NCBI RefSeq assembly: GCF_900476395.1
Contig: NZ_UIHB01000006.1
Span: forward strand, 186,001-250,000
Direction of reading: 5' to 3'
DNA: 64,000 bases
DNA from: Xanthomonas euroxanthea
GTDB lineage: Bacteria > Pseudomonadota > Gammaproteobacteria > Xanthomonadales > Xanthomonadaceae
This document shows positions 1 through 9,184 of the stretch, one piece after another. The translations under genes and the position numbers were made by a program. The notes beneath the pieces were generated by a model. It saw nothing but the letters and a program-made list of their open reading frames with translations. It searched no databases and was not told the DNA's origin. How positions within the stretch are numbered: the stretch's first letter is position 1; the number at the start of each line of letters is the position of its first letter.

Positions 1-211
1 GCCCCTTCAGCGTGTCGACCAGGCCGGCGGCCTTGACCGCGGCGACCAGGGTGGTGTGGTCCTTGGAGTTGACGGCATTGTCGACAATGTCCTTGGTCAC
101 CAGCATCGGCGCACCGCCCACGGTCGGGTTCGATGCGGCGTAGGCGGGGGCCATTGCGCTGGTCAGGGCGATGGCAGTGGCGACGGCAAGCGACTGGAAT
201 GAGGTCTTCAT
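1..211 (-). CDS. Fasciclin-domain secreted protein (5' part only)
   Basis: The gene reads leftward out of the window; only the first 70 codons are present. The ATG is at 211-209. Residues 1-26 form a signal peptide (MKTSFQSLAVATAIAL... ending AYA). The mature part begins SNPTVGGAPM and runs into ...VNSKDHTTLVAAVKAAGLVDTLKG, the start typical of small fasciclin (beta-Ig-H3) repeat proteins. Such proteins are exported and usually associated with adhesion or the cell surface; a specific role here is unknown. The rest of the fasciclin domain is outside the window, so the family call rests on the N-terminal pattern. Confidence 0.8.
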   Translation of the reverse strand, partial: MKTSFQSLAVATAIALTSAMAPAYAASNPTVGGAPMLVTKDIVDNAVNSKDHTTLVAAVKAAGLVDTLKG

Positions 212-472
212 GAGGCATCGATCCTTTGGGTAGGCGACTGCCCGGTTGGCAATCGTGTGCTCAGATACGCGGGTGGATGCAGCGCGGATGCATCACGCCG
301 TCTTTACACAGGCGTGCGCGATACAGCATTCAGGGCACGCTCCTGCGCGCGACGTCGCACTTGCGCCATGTAGCCTCGCGCCAACGGCGGCCATCCTCGT
401 TGGGGGCGGATGCAGATCATGGTGTTGAAAGTCGCTGTCCGACATCCGCATTCGCGGGCGACATGGCGCACC

Positions 473-556
473 GAATCACGCACAAGGTCTTAGATGCGTG
501 AAGCGGAAAATTCGACTCACGCACAAAGCTCGTAGATGCATGACGCGGAAAATCGA
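473..556. repeat. 41-42 bp tandem direct duplication
   Basis: Two adjacent copies share TCACGCACAA...TAGATGC(G/A)TGA(A/C)GCGGAAAAT. The first copy starts near 473 and the second near 514; the offset is 41 bp, rising to 42 bp after a one-base indel. The ATG of the small reading frame at 536 lies inside copy 2. The equivalent ATG in copy 1 is followed by a stop after 13 codons. Confidence 0.75.
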
Positions 557-856
557 CGGCACGCGTTTTCGCAGACCCACATCGAGGTGGTCGATGCCGA
601 CGATGCCGACAATGGCGGCGCAGGCAACTACCCGGTGCACCTCACGCTCGTGGAAGATGCCAGCGGCAAGACGATCGGCCAGCAGATGGTCGGTGCGCAG
701 TGGCCGTATGCCTTCAGGCAGAAGCCCAGGGTGGTCGAGGTGATGGGGAGTCACCTCGCTTCCAGGCTGACACTGCAGGAAGCAACCTTCATCGTCGCGG
801 TCGAGACCACGCGGCAATCGACGCTGCATGCGAAGAAGCACGTTCGCCACGCCTGA
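536..856 (+). CDS. Small hypothetical protein, possibly a gene remnant
   Basis: A 106-residue frame with codon positions that look coding (G/C-rich third positions, plausible core ..IEVVDADDADNGGAGNYPVHLTLVEDASG..). It has no signal peptide, membrane segment or family I recognise. The first dozen codons lie in the duplicated 41-bp unit and look unlike the rest, so the true start may be lost. It stands alone between a fasciclin gene on the other strand and the antiporter. It may be the tail of a decayed larger gene; I would not assert that it is expressed. Confidence 0.4.
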   Translation: MHDAENRRHAFSQTHIEVVDADDADNGGAGNYPVHLTLVEDASGKTIGQQMVGAQWPYAFRQKPRVVEVMGSHLASRLTLQEATFIVAVETTRQSTLHAKKHVRHA

Positions 857-1242
857 TCGCGTTGTCGCCGGTGAGCTGCCTGCAAGGCGGCTAACGCAGC
901 AACTGCGCTTTTCGCAGGCGGTGTGCGTGGTCGGCAGTGTTGCCGTTGCTGGCGTTGCAGCGGCCGACCATCGGGTCAGGCAGTGGGCCTGGGCAGGGCA
1001 CTGCCGCACCATCGGGCCGGCGTCCATCCGCTGGCGTATCCAACGGCACCGGGGCCATACGGATGGGCAACCGCGTGGCATCGACACGGGCGCATGGCAG
1101 CTCTGCCGCAGCCTGTGGCGCGCCAGTCAGGGGGCACAGAGGTTTCATCGCCGGGTGCAAACCGGTATGTTTCCGTTGGCACGTGGTGGTGCGTTGCACT
1201 CTGCGATGCCGCACGCGCACTGTTTTTTCTTCCGGGTTTTCC
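857..1242. other. 386-bp leader upstream of the antiporter, no gene seen
   Basis: No frame here has convincing coding character on either strand. The antiporter frame stays open far upstream of its likely ATG, but the extra residues are low-complexity GC-rich translation without membrane character. No clear promoter or terminator was found. Confidence 0.5.
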
Positions 1243-2880
1243 ATGCATTCGATCGATGTCGTCCTCGCCATGTTGCTGGCGGTCGCGGCCAGCGGTTATC
1301 TGATCCGCATCCTGCCGTTCTCCTTGCCCCTGCCGTTGGTCCAGATTGCGCTTGGCGCGGTGGTCTCGGGTGTGTTCGATGCCGGGCATGAGCTGGAACC
1401 GGAGCTGTTCTTCCTGCTGTTCCTGCCGCCGCTGCTGTTTCTGGATGGCTGGCGCATTCCCAAACAAGGCCTGTTCCGCGACAAGGCCGCCATCCTCGAG
1501 CTGGCGCTGGGGCTGGTGGTGTTCACCGTGGTCGGCGCGGGCCTGCTGATCCATTGGCTGATCCCGGCGATGCCGCTGGCGGTGGCCTTCGCGCTGGCGG
1601 CGATCATCTCGCCGACCGATCCGGTGGCGGTGTCCTCGATCGCCTCCAAGGTGCCGATCCCCAAGCGGCTGATGCACATCCTGGAAGGCGAGTCGCTGCT
1701 CAACGATGCCTCCGGGCTGGTGTGCTTCCAGTTTGCCGTGGCCGCGGTGCTGACCGGCAGCTTCTCGATCGCCACCGCCTCGCTGACCTTCCTGTGGGTG
1801 GCCTTGGCCGGGCTGGCGCTGGGCGTGGCCACCACCTTCGGCCTGAGCCGCATCCAGGCCTGGATCTGGCGCCACTTCGGCGAGGAGCCGGGTTCGGCGA
1901 TCCTGGTCAATCTGCTTACCCCGTTCGCGGCCTATCTGCTGGCCGAGGCCTTCCATGCCTCCGGCATCCTGGCCGCAGTGGCGGCTGGCGTCACCATGAG
2001 CTACGTGGAAATGGCCGGCAACGCGCCGGGCAACATGCGGCTGCAGCGCTCGGCGGTGTGGGACACGGTGCAGTTCACCTTCAACGGCATCATCTTCGTG
2101 CTGCTGGGCGAGCAGTTGCCGGGCATCCTGGACGGGGCGGTGCGCAGCGTGCAGGAAGCCGGGCACCTCAATCCGTGGTGGCTGGCGGTGTACGTGGCCA
2201 CCATCAGCGCCAGCCTGATGGCGCTGCGCTTCGTATGGGTATTCCTGTCGCTGCGCTGGAACATCTTCAAGGCGCAGTGGCGCGGCGAGCAGCATGTCAG
2301 CCCGCCGTGGCGCATCGTGGTGGCGGTCTCGCTTGCCGGCGTGCGCGGTGCGATCACCCTGGCCGGCGTGCTCACGCTGCCATTGATGCTGGAAGACGGC
2401 TCGCCGTTTCCTGCGCGCCAGCTGGCGATCTTCCTGGCCGCCTCGGTGATCCTGGTGTCGTTGCTGGTGGCCAGCGTGGCCTTGCCTCGGCTGCTGCGCG
2501 GGCTGGAGCTGCCCGAAGAGGAAGACGAACAGCTCAAGGAAGACCTGGCGGTGAAGGCCGCCTCGCAGGCCGCGCTGGAAGCGGTGGAAAAACTGCGCCA
2601 GCGCCTGGTGGAGGACAGCCGGCATGCCGAGCGCTACAACGCCGCCGCCAACCAGGTCAGCCAGCGCTATCAACGCAAGCTCGGCGCGGTGGACATGGCC
2701 GAGACCGATCCGGAAGAGGCCGGCGCATACGAACAGGCGCTGCGCCAGTTCCGCCATGCCGCGCTGGTGGCCGAGCGCAACGAGTTGTTCAAGCTGGCCA
2801 GGCGCCGCGAGATTTCCGATGACCTGTCGCGCCGGCTGGTGCGCAACCTGGATCTGATCGAGTCGCGCAAGCGCGCTTGA
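1243..2880 (+). CDS. Na+/H+ antiporter, CPA1 family
   Basis: A 545-residue inner-membrane cation/proton exchanger of the NhaP/NHE type. About twelve hydrophobic segments fill residues 1-420. The family's core motifs are present: SPTDPVAV at 123-130 and GESLLND at 149-155, which holds the conserved Asn-Asp pair of the ion site. A cytoplasmic tail of about 120 charged residues follows (EEEDEQLKED..., coiled-coil-like helices). I chose the ATG at 1243 (MHSIDVVLAMLL) because the membrane domain starts there; the frame is open back to 937 but the added residues look non-coding. The expected role is pH and sodium homeostasis; ion specificity cannot be read from sequence. Confidence 0.9.
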   Translation: MHSIDVVLAMLLAVAASGYLIRILPFSLPLPLVQIALGAVVSGVFDAGHELEPELFFLLFLPPLLFLDGWRIPKQGLFRDKAAILELALGLVVFTVVGAGLLIHWLIPAMPLAVAFALAAIISPTDPVAVSSIASKVPIPKRLMHILEGESLLNDASGLVCFQFAVAAVLTGSFSIATASLTFLWVALAGLALGVATTFGLSRIQAWIWRHFGEEPGSAILVNLLTPFAAYLLAEAFHASGILAAVAAGVTMSYVEMAGNAPGNMRLQRSAVWDTVQFTFNGIIFVLLGEQLPGILDGAVRSVQEAGHLNPWWLAVYVATISASLMALRFVWVFLSLRWNIFKAQWRGEQHVSPPWRIVVAVSLAGVRGAITLAGVLTLPLMLEDGSPFPARQLAIFLAASVILVSLLVASVALPRLLRGLELPEEEDEQLKEDLAVKAASQAALEAVEKLRQRLVEDSRHAERYNAAANQVSQRYQRKLGAVDMAETDPEEAGAYEQALRQFRHAALVAERNELFKLARRREISDDLSRRLVRNLDLIESRKRA

Positions 2881-3313
2881 GCGCGCGGGAATCGGGATTC
2901 GGGAATAGGGAGACGCAAAAGCCAGGGCAATGGCCACGGCCATCGTAGGAGCGCACCCGGGCGCGACCGGGCTGTCCCGACACACGTCCAGGCGTGCCGG
3001 CTCGGGAATCGGAAATCGCAGCGGCCAGGACGATGACTACGGCTGCGCTGGGAGCGCACCCGGGCGCGAGAGGCGTTCTCTGGACAGCCCCGTCGCGCCC
3101 AGGTGCGCTCCTACGACACCGCGCGCGCCACAAGGATGTAAGCATCGCGGCCCTTGAGCCGACGCAATGCGCAACCTGCCGGTCTTATCCGTGTGCAGCG
3201 GGCACCAGGCACCAGGCAAACCACGGGTCGGGAGACACCATCCCACCAGACCCCCTCCCATCGTCACGGCACGCGGCCTAACCTGTGGCGCTTATCGTTG
3301 CCATGCACAGCCC
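2881..3313. repeat. Intergenic spacer with heptamer and TAGGAGCGCACC palindrome repeats
   Basis: Right after the antiporter stop comes a short GGAATCGG/GATTCGG heptamer run (about 2888-2910). A TAGGAGCGCACCCGGGCGCGAC unit follows at about 2946-2968, then related units around 3050-3120, the last in inverted orientation (GCGCCCAGGTGCGCTCCTACG). Such REP-like palindromes are spread through Xanthomonas intergenic DNA. No gene is evident. Confidence 0.65.
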
Positions 3314-4254
<941 letters not shown>

Positions 4255-4258
<4 letters not shown>

Positions 4259-5016
4259 ACCGGCATGCGATCGCGGCGATCTACCGCTTCGAAATGGCGC
4301 GCGCCTTCCGCACGCTGACCCAGTCGATCGCCTCGCCGGTGTTGTCGACCTCGCTGTATTTCGTGGTGTTCGGCGCGGCGATCGGCTCGCGCATGGGCGA
4401 CATCGACGGCATCAGCTACGGCGCCTTCATCATCCCCGGGCTGGTGATGCTGTCGCTGCTCAACGAGAGCATCTCCAATGCCTCGTTCGGCATCTACATG
4501 CCGCGCTGGGCCGGCACCATCTACGAGGTGCTGTCGGCGCCGGTGGCGTGGTGGGAGATCGTGATCGGCTATGTGGGCGCGGCGGCGACCAAGTCGGTGT
4601 TGCTCGGCTTGCTGATCCTGCTCACCGCGCGGCTGTTCGTGCCTTACGAGATCGCGCATCCGCTGTGGATGCTGGGCTTTCTGGTGCTCACCGCGCTGAC
4701 CTTCAGCCTGTTCGGTTTCATCATCGGCATCTGGGCCGACGGCTTCGAGAAGCTGCAGGTGATCCCGCTGATGGTGGTGACGCCGCTGACCTTCCTGGGT
4801 GGCAGTTTCTACTCGATCAACATGCTGCCGCCGCTGTGGCAGAAGGTCACCTTGTTCAATCCGGTGGTGTACCTGATCAGCGGGTTCCGCTGGAGTTTCT
4901 ACGGCAAGGCCGACGTGCACATCGCAGTGAGCACCGGCATGACCTTCCTGTTCCTGCTGGTGTGCCTGGGCGTGGTGGCGGCAATCTTCCGCAGCGGTTA
5001 CCGGCTCAAGGCCTGA
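4255..5016 (+). CDS. ABC-2 type transporter permease (YadH-like)
   Basis: A 253-residue integral membrane protein with about six hydrophobic segments. It carries the YadH-type stretches [14 protein letters not shown] and [17 protein letters not shown], followed by [14 protein letters not shown] near the C-terminus. It partners the ATPase encoded immediately upstream, and its ATG overlaps the ATPase stop codon. ABC-2 permeases of this kind export lipids, polysaccharides or drugs; nothing here fixes the cargo. Confidence 0.9.
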
Positions 5017-5151
5017 GGGGTGGATGCAGTGGGTTTGTCGGCCGCATCCTGGTGGACGCCGTCGGACGTCCAGGTCAAACGCGTCGGAAGTATCAAACGC
5101 GAGTGCGCGGTGTCCTCGCCGCTCGCGGGACACGCCGTAAACCCATCCCTG

Positions 5152-5189
5152 GGGACCGTGTGGCGGCATCCATGCCGCCACACGGTCCC
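5152..5189. repeat. Perfect 18-bp-arm palindrome
   Basis: Arm GGGACCGTGTGGCGGCAT (5152-5169), two-base centre CC, then its exact reverse complement (5172-5189). It has no T-run, so it is not a standard terminator. Confidence 0.9.
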
Positions 5190-5282
5190 GCAACCGGTGA
5201 GGACACCGCACCAGAAAGTCTGCTGGTTGTTTGAAAGCCATGAACACCGACCATCGCGACTGGTCCTTGCCCGCCCACCGTC

Positions 5283-5322
5283 GCAGGCTCTTACGCGGCA
5301 TGGATGCCGCGTAAGAGCCTGC
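5283..5322. repeat. Perfect 19-bp-arm palindrome
   Basis: Arm GCAGGCTCTTACGCGGCAT (5283-5301), two-base centre GG, then its exact reverse complement (5304-5322). It shares only the inner GCGGCAT/ATGCCGC with the palindrome at 5152-5189; the outer stem differs but is fully paired. Confidence 0.9.
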
Positions 5323-5532
5323 ATGGACGTACTTGCGGCATGTCCCGCCATGGCGGGCGGGCAAGGACCCTGCAGCCAAGTCGCAGATCAGCTGCGAATG
5401 CGCCAGTCATCGCTGCTACACGAACGTCCTTGCAGCGTGTCCCGCGAGGGTGGGCGGGCAAGGGCCCCGCAGCAAACTCGCCGCCCGGCAGCTCTGCAAT
5501 GGAACAGCGTGAGGTAGTCTGGTCAGCCGCGC

Positions 5533-5799
5533 TTACTCGGCAGCAGGCTTGGCGTCGCCCTTGGTGTCCAGGAAGTAGGCCACGACCTCGCCCTTGATCT
5601 TCATCGTCATCGGGTTGCCGCGACGGTCGCGGGCCTTGCCGACCTGCACCTTGATCCAGCCTTCGCTGACCGAATACTCCTCCACGTTGTCGCGTTCGAC
5701 ACCGTTGAAGCGCACGCCGATGCCGCGGTTGAGGGCGTCGGCATCGTGGAACGGGCTGCGTGCATCGATGGCCAGATGATCGGGAGGGGTATCGCTCAT
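5533..5799 (-). CDS. DUF3297 family protein
   Basis: An 88-residue soluble protein starting MSDTPPDHLAIDARSPFHD. It contains GIGVRFNGVERDNVEEYSVSEGWIKV and GKARDRRGNPMTMKIKGEV, which match my memory of the DUF3297 family, usually about 80-90 residues and single-domain. The function of the family is unknown. It is a monocistronic minus-strand gene next to a repeat-rich spacer. Confidence 0.85.
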   Translation of the reverse strand: MSDTPPDHLAIDARSPFHDADALNRGIGVRFNGVERDNVEEYSVSEGWIKVQVGKARDRRGNPMTMKIKGEVVAYFLDTKGDAKPAAE

Positions 5800-5965
5800 G
5801 GGAAAGGCGTCATGGCGGCCGGGATGGCCGTCTTCGGCCGCACAGGATACGGGCCCGCGCTGCGAAGATCAGCCCCGGCACTGCGTGCGCATGCGCCGGG
5901 CGGTTTGCGTGCGCGCCGCCAGGCCTCCACACTTCACGCCTGCACTCCTGAGGACCCAGACCGCC

Positions 5966-6517
5966 ATGCCCGATAACAGCGCCGACTACGAAGACGACGA
6001 AGGCCTGCAGCCCGAGGGCGACGAAGACGATGTCGACGACCACCCGGCGCGGGTGTGGAATCTGCTGGTGCTGATCAATCCCGGCGACGAAGACACCGCA
6101 TTGGGTCAGTTCGATACCTGGCGCGAAGCGCAGGCCGACCTGGACGACGACGAGGGCGACGATGCCTGGTTGTGGGCCTTGAAGGATGCGATCGACTGGC
6201 GCTCGGGTTTCTTCGTGGACTGGAAGGACACCGACGCGTTCATTGCCGCCATCGACGAACTCAGCGCGCGCTGGAACCTGCGCATCGACTGGGGCGGCGA
6301 CCTGGATGACGAGGAGTTTGCCAGCGATCTGAGTGTGCCGGACCTGATGGCGGTGGCCTACGATCGTCTGCGCGAGCACGGCTACTCGCTGTGGAACTGG
6401 AACACCGGCGGCGACGCCTATGCCGGCTGGATCGCCCTCAGCCGCGACGACGACGCCATGCTGGCGCTGACCTCGCTGCTGGGGGTCGAGGTGCGGCTGG
6501 GGAACGAGGCGTTCTGA
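5966..6517 (+). CDS. Acidic conserved protein, possibly DUF6630 type
   Basis: 183 residues; the first 30 are almost entirely acidic (SADYEDDEGLQPEGDEDDVDD). A compact domain follows with VWNLLVLINPGDEDTALGQF, WLWALKDAIDWRSGFFVDWKD and GYSLWNWNTGGDAYAGWIAL. The pattern recalls DUF6630, a family of unknown function; this assignment is from memory. The ATG at 5966 begins the acidic tail directly; an upstream extension to 5798 is possible in frame but reads as low-quality GC-rich peptide. No membrane segment or signal peptide. Confidence 0.75.
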   Translation: MPDNSADYEDDEGLQPEGDEDDVDDHPARVWNLLVLINPGDEDTALGQFDTWREAQADLDDDEGDDAWLWALKDAIDWRSGFFVDWKDTDAFIAAIDELSARWNLRIDWGGDLDDEEFASDLSVPDLMAVAYDRLREHGYSLWNWNTGGDAYAGWIALSRDDDAMLALTSLLGVEVRLGNEAF

Positions 6518-6749
6518 GAACCGGGAGTGGGGAGTCGGGATTGGGGATTCGCGAGAGCGGTTCCCGGGTGTGTGGGTCTGGCTGGCATTGTCCACGGCCA
6601 GGTGATTGCCACGTAGGAGCGTGCCTGCGCGCGACAGGCGTTACCGGGACAGCTCCTCGCGCTCGGCGCGCGCCTACAAAGGCGCGCCGCCAATCAGGTT
6701 GCGGCCACCGCCGTTGCGAATCCCCAATCCCCAGCCCCCAATCCCCGCC
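6518..6749. repeat. Heptamer inverted repeats plus TAGGAGCG element
   Basis: A run of GGGAGTGGGGAGTCGGGATTGGGGATTCG (two pieces, about 6524-6552) is mirrored by GAATCCCCAATCCCCAGCCCCCAATCCCC-type sequence at about 6717-6746. Between them a CGTAGGAGCGTGCC unit (about 6612) pairs loosely with GGCGCGCGCCTAC (about 6666). The arrangement can fold into one long hairpin. No gene. Confidence 0.6.
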
Positions 6750-7034
6750 TCAAGGCGCCTGGCCCCGTGCCTGCGCACGTGCATTGGCGATCAAGGCCTT
6801 GAGCAAGACGCGATCGGTGTGACGGGAGATGGCGATGGCACCGAGCGCGATGGCTTCGGTGCGTAGCGGTGCGGGCACGTCGTAGTGCGCGCCGCTGAGT
6901 TTGTTCTGGAAGGCGCGGCGGGGAATGCCCAGCCGCGCCGCCATTGCATGCAGCTCGTCCAGCGTATCGCCGAGCAGATGCGCCCAGCGCTGCTCGCGCC
7001 ACAGATGCACCGCATCGTCGACGTAGACGGCCAC
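6750..7034 (-). CDS. DUF4031 family protein
   Basis: 94 residues if the GTG at 7034 is the start: (M)AVYVDDAVHLWREQRWAHLLGD... with AARLGIPRRAFQNKLSGAHYDV. These are hallmarks of DUF4031, a small family of unknown function. I prefer the GTG because the family begins with this VYVDD strand and a GAGGG ribosome site lies about 8 bases upstream. The frame is open to 7190, but that part is antisense to the acidic tail of the next gene. The start is 10 bases past the stop of the gene at 7045-7611, so the two are probably co-transcribed. Confidence 0.8.
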   Translation of the reverse strand: MAVYVDDAVHLWREQRWAHLLGDTLDELHAMAARLGIPRRAFQNKLSGAHYDVPAPLRTEAIALGAIAISRHTDRVLLKALIANARAQARGQAP

Positions 7035-7044
7035 CGGCAGGCCC

Positions 7045-7611
7045 TCAGGCCTTCTTGGTCTTCTTTTTCTTGCTGCCGTCGCTTGCGTCGTCGGCATCGT
7101 CCTGCGGCGCGTCGCCTGCGGTTTCGGCAGCGGCGTCTGCGTCGCTGGCGTCGGCGTCAGCATCTGCCTGGGCATCGCTTGCCTCGGCATCTGCGTCTTC
7201 GGCTTCGCCGTCGTCGCCCTCGGCGTCGCTGTTCTCGAACTCGGACACCAGCGTGGTCAGGTATTCCTCGGCGGTCTTGCCGTCTTCGGCGGCCAGGTCG
7301 TCGATCATCTGCTGCAGCTGGGTGGAGTATTCCAGCGAGATGGTCTTGCCTTCCTTCTCCTGCAGATTGGCCAGGTGCTTGAGCATGGCCAGCATCGGCA
7401 CCGGATTGTCGGCGCTGCCCATGGTCTGGCCGCCGATCGACAGCAGCCATTCGCTGTCGTTCTGCAAGCCGATCGCCGCCACCACGCGGCCGTCGGCATC
7501 CTGCAGCACGGCATGGTTGGCGATCTGCGGCGCCTGGCCCAGACGGACGATCGGGCGCTTGGGTTGGGACTTCTTGCGCTTGTCGCGCTTGGCCTTGGAA
7601 TTGCGGGACAC
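7045..7611 (-). CDS. Hypothetical protein with acidic Asp/Ala-rich tail
   Basis: 188 residues from a GTG start at 7611 (SRNSKAKRDKRKKSQPKRP). It has a strongly basic N-terminus of about 20 residues, then a domain with PQIANHAVLQDADGRVVAAIGLQ and MLAMLKHLANLQEKEGKTISLEYSTQLQQMIDDLA. The tail is low-complexity and acidic (DAEASDAQADADADASDAD) and ends with SKKKKTKKA. The two-pole charge suggests nucleic-acid or protein contacts, which is inference only. The frame is open to 7713, so the start is uncertain. A TAGAAT hexamer at 7641-7646 (minus strand) could be a -10 box. Confidence 0.65.
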   Translation of the reverse strand: MSRNSKAKRDKRKKSQPKRPIVRLGQAPQIANHAVLQDADGRVVAAIGLQNDSEWLLSIGGQTMGSADNPVPMLAMLKHLANLQEKEGKTISLEYSTQLQQMIDDLAAEDGKTAEEYLTTLVSEFENSDAEGDDGEAEDADAEASDAQADADADASDADAAAETAGDAPQDDADDASDGSKKKKTKKA

Positions 7612-7980
7612 GGTGTTCTCGACGCTGGGAATGGCCGACCATTCTAGGCGCTTGCGCGCAACCCGGCTCGGGTACCGCCATCGGGCCGGTGAATGCCGGC
7701 CTCGCCAGTCCACGCTCCTATGGCCCTCCAGCGTGTCGAAGGCGCCGACGCCGGTATTTCGGGCAGGCTGCAGCGGCCGACACCACGCCTGTGCCCGAGC
7801 ACGAGCGCGCCGCTGCTGGTCGGGACCGGAATGCAGCCGGAGCGGCCGGCCGCAGGATGCTGGAATTCGGCATGCACCTCAGTCAGGTCTGCACGACAAC
7901 CTGCCGCCTCCAGCCGTACAGCCGCCAGCAACCGCTAGCCGCCGCCAGGCAATCACCAGGCCAGATGCCCTCAGCCGCCG
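7612..7980. other. 369-bp spacer, no gene seen
   Basis: Open frames here are short and lack coding bias. Apart from a possible -10 hexamer for the gene at 7045-7611, I see neither clear repeats nor a terminator for motB. Confidence 0.5.
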
Positions 7981-9174
7981 TCAGCGCCGCTGGGGCGCTT
8001 GGCCGACGGCAGTGCGCGGCGAAGCCACGGCAGCTTCGGCAGCCTTGGCCAGGGCCGTGGCCGAGGCCAGCTGGGTGCGCGTGGAGACGCGCGGCGCGGC
8101 CGGCGCGGTGCTGCCGACCGTGGTGGTTGCCGCGGGCGGTTTGGCGTTCTCAGCAGCTGCAGGTCCGCCCGCCGCCGCGGTGGGCCCTGCCGCAGGCAGC
8201 GCGGCCGGTGTCCCCACCGCCGTGGTGGCCGCAGTCGCCGCGGCACTCAGGTCCGGCACATGGGTGTCGGCATCGTGGGTGGGCTTGCCCAGCGCAATGC
8301 CCTGGCCGGCGCCGGCCAGCGCGGCCTGTTCGGCATCCTGGGTCATCACCACGATGCTGATGCGGCGGTTGATCGGGTTCTGCGGGTTGGTCTTGTCGAA
8401 CAGCACCGACGAGGACAGCCCCACCACGCGCGTCACCTTGGCATCGTCCATGCCGCCGCCCACCAGCGCGCGGCGCGCGGCGTTGGCGCGGTCGGCGCTG
8501 AGTTCCCAGTTGGTGTAGCCGGCATCGCTGCTGTAGGCGGTGGTGTCGGTGTGGCCGGTGATGCTGATGTGGTTGGGCACCTGGTTGATGAAGCTGGACA
8601 GCTCGCGCAGGATCGCCACGGTGTACGGCTTGAGCTGGTCGCGGCCCATGTCGAACATCGGCCGGTTCTGCTTGTCCACGATCTGGATGCGCAGGCCGTC
8701 CGGGGTGAGGTCGAGCAGCAGCTGGTCCTTGAACGGCTCCAGCGCCTGGCTCTTGTCGATGGCTTCCTTCAGGTCCTGCATCAGCGCTTCCAGGCGCTTC
8801 TTGTCCTTGGCGCGGCTGTCCTGACTGGTGTCGGCGGCGTTGTCGCGCTTGCGGCCCATTTCGTCCTTCTGCCCCTTGGCCATGTCGGCGGTGCCGCCGA
8901 GCTTGATCATCGAGGTGCTGGCGCCGCCGGGGCCGTTCATGCCCGGCGAGGGCGCCGGCGACTTGCCCGACAGCGGGCTGGGATTGCGGAAGTATTCCGA
9001 AATCGCCGCGCGCTGCTCCTTGGTGGTGGCGGCCATCAGCCACAGCACCAGGAAGAACGCCATCATCGCGGTCACGAAGTCGGCAAACGCCACCTTCCAG
9101 GCGCCGCCGTGATGGCCGCCGCCCTGCACCTTCTTGACCCGTCGGATGACGACGGTGGATTTGCCCTCGGCCAT
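7981..9174 (-). CDS. motB: Flagellar motor stator protein MotB
   Basis: 397 residues. The N-terminal plug and single transmembrane helix (AWKVAFADFVTAMMAFFLVLWLM) carry the proton-binding Asp at 32. A periplasmic OmpA-like peptidoglycan-binding domain follows (about 160-300), with SITGHTDTTAY, NWELSADRANAARRAL and NPINRRISIVV. A low-complexity Ala/Pro/Thr tail of about 90 residues follows, longer than in E. coli MotB. With MotA it forms the proton-driven stator that powers the flagellum. It lies 10 bp downstream of motA in one operon. Confidence 0.95.
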   Translation of the reverse strand: MAEGKSTVVIRRVKKVQGGGHHGGAWKVAFADFVTAMMAFFLVLWLMAATTKEQRAAISEYFRNPSPLSGKSPAPSPGMNGPGGASTSMIKLGGTADMAKGQKDEMGRKRDNAADTSQDSRAKDKKRLEALMQDLKEAIDKSQALEPFKDQLLLDLTPDGLRIQIVDKQNRPMFDMGRDQLKPYTVAILRELSSFINQVPNHISITGHTDTTAYSSDAGYTNWELSADRANAARRALVGGGMDDAKVTRVVGLSSSVLFDKTNPQNPINRRISIVVMTQDAEQAALAGAGQGIALGKPTHDADTHVPDLSAAATAATTAVGTPAALPAAGPTAAAGGPAAAENAKPPAATTTVGSTAPAAPRVSTRTQLASATALAKAAEAAVASPRTAVGQAPQRR

Positions 9175-9184
9175 GACCGCGGCC

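Larger units (their letters stand above)
5017..5532. repeat. Repeat-dense spacer between ABC permease and DUF3297 gene
   Basis: 516 bp without a credible gene, built largely from repeats. It holds two perfect long palindromes (listed separately). It also holds two similar units at about 5329-5376 and 5423-5470 (CGTACTTGCGGCATGTCCCGC... and CGTCCTTGCAGCGTGTCCCGC..., both running into GGGCGGGCAAGG), and inverted partial copies at about 5105-5132 and 5263-5277. Confidence 0.7.

Noticed and set aside
976..2985. Very long minus-strand open frame (about 669 codons) opposite the antiporter
   Set aside because: It is a GC-skew shadow: His/Arg/Gln-rich, no domain, and the plus strand carries a complete, motif-bearing antiporter.
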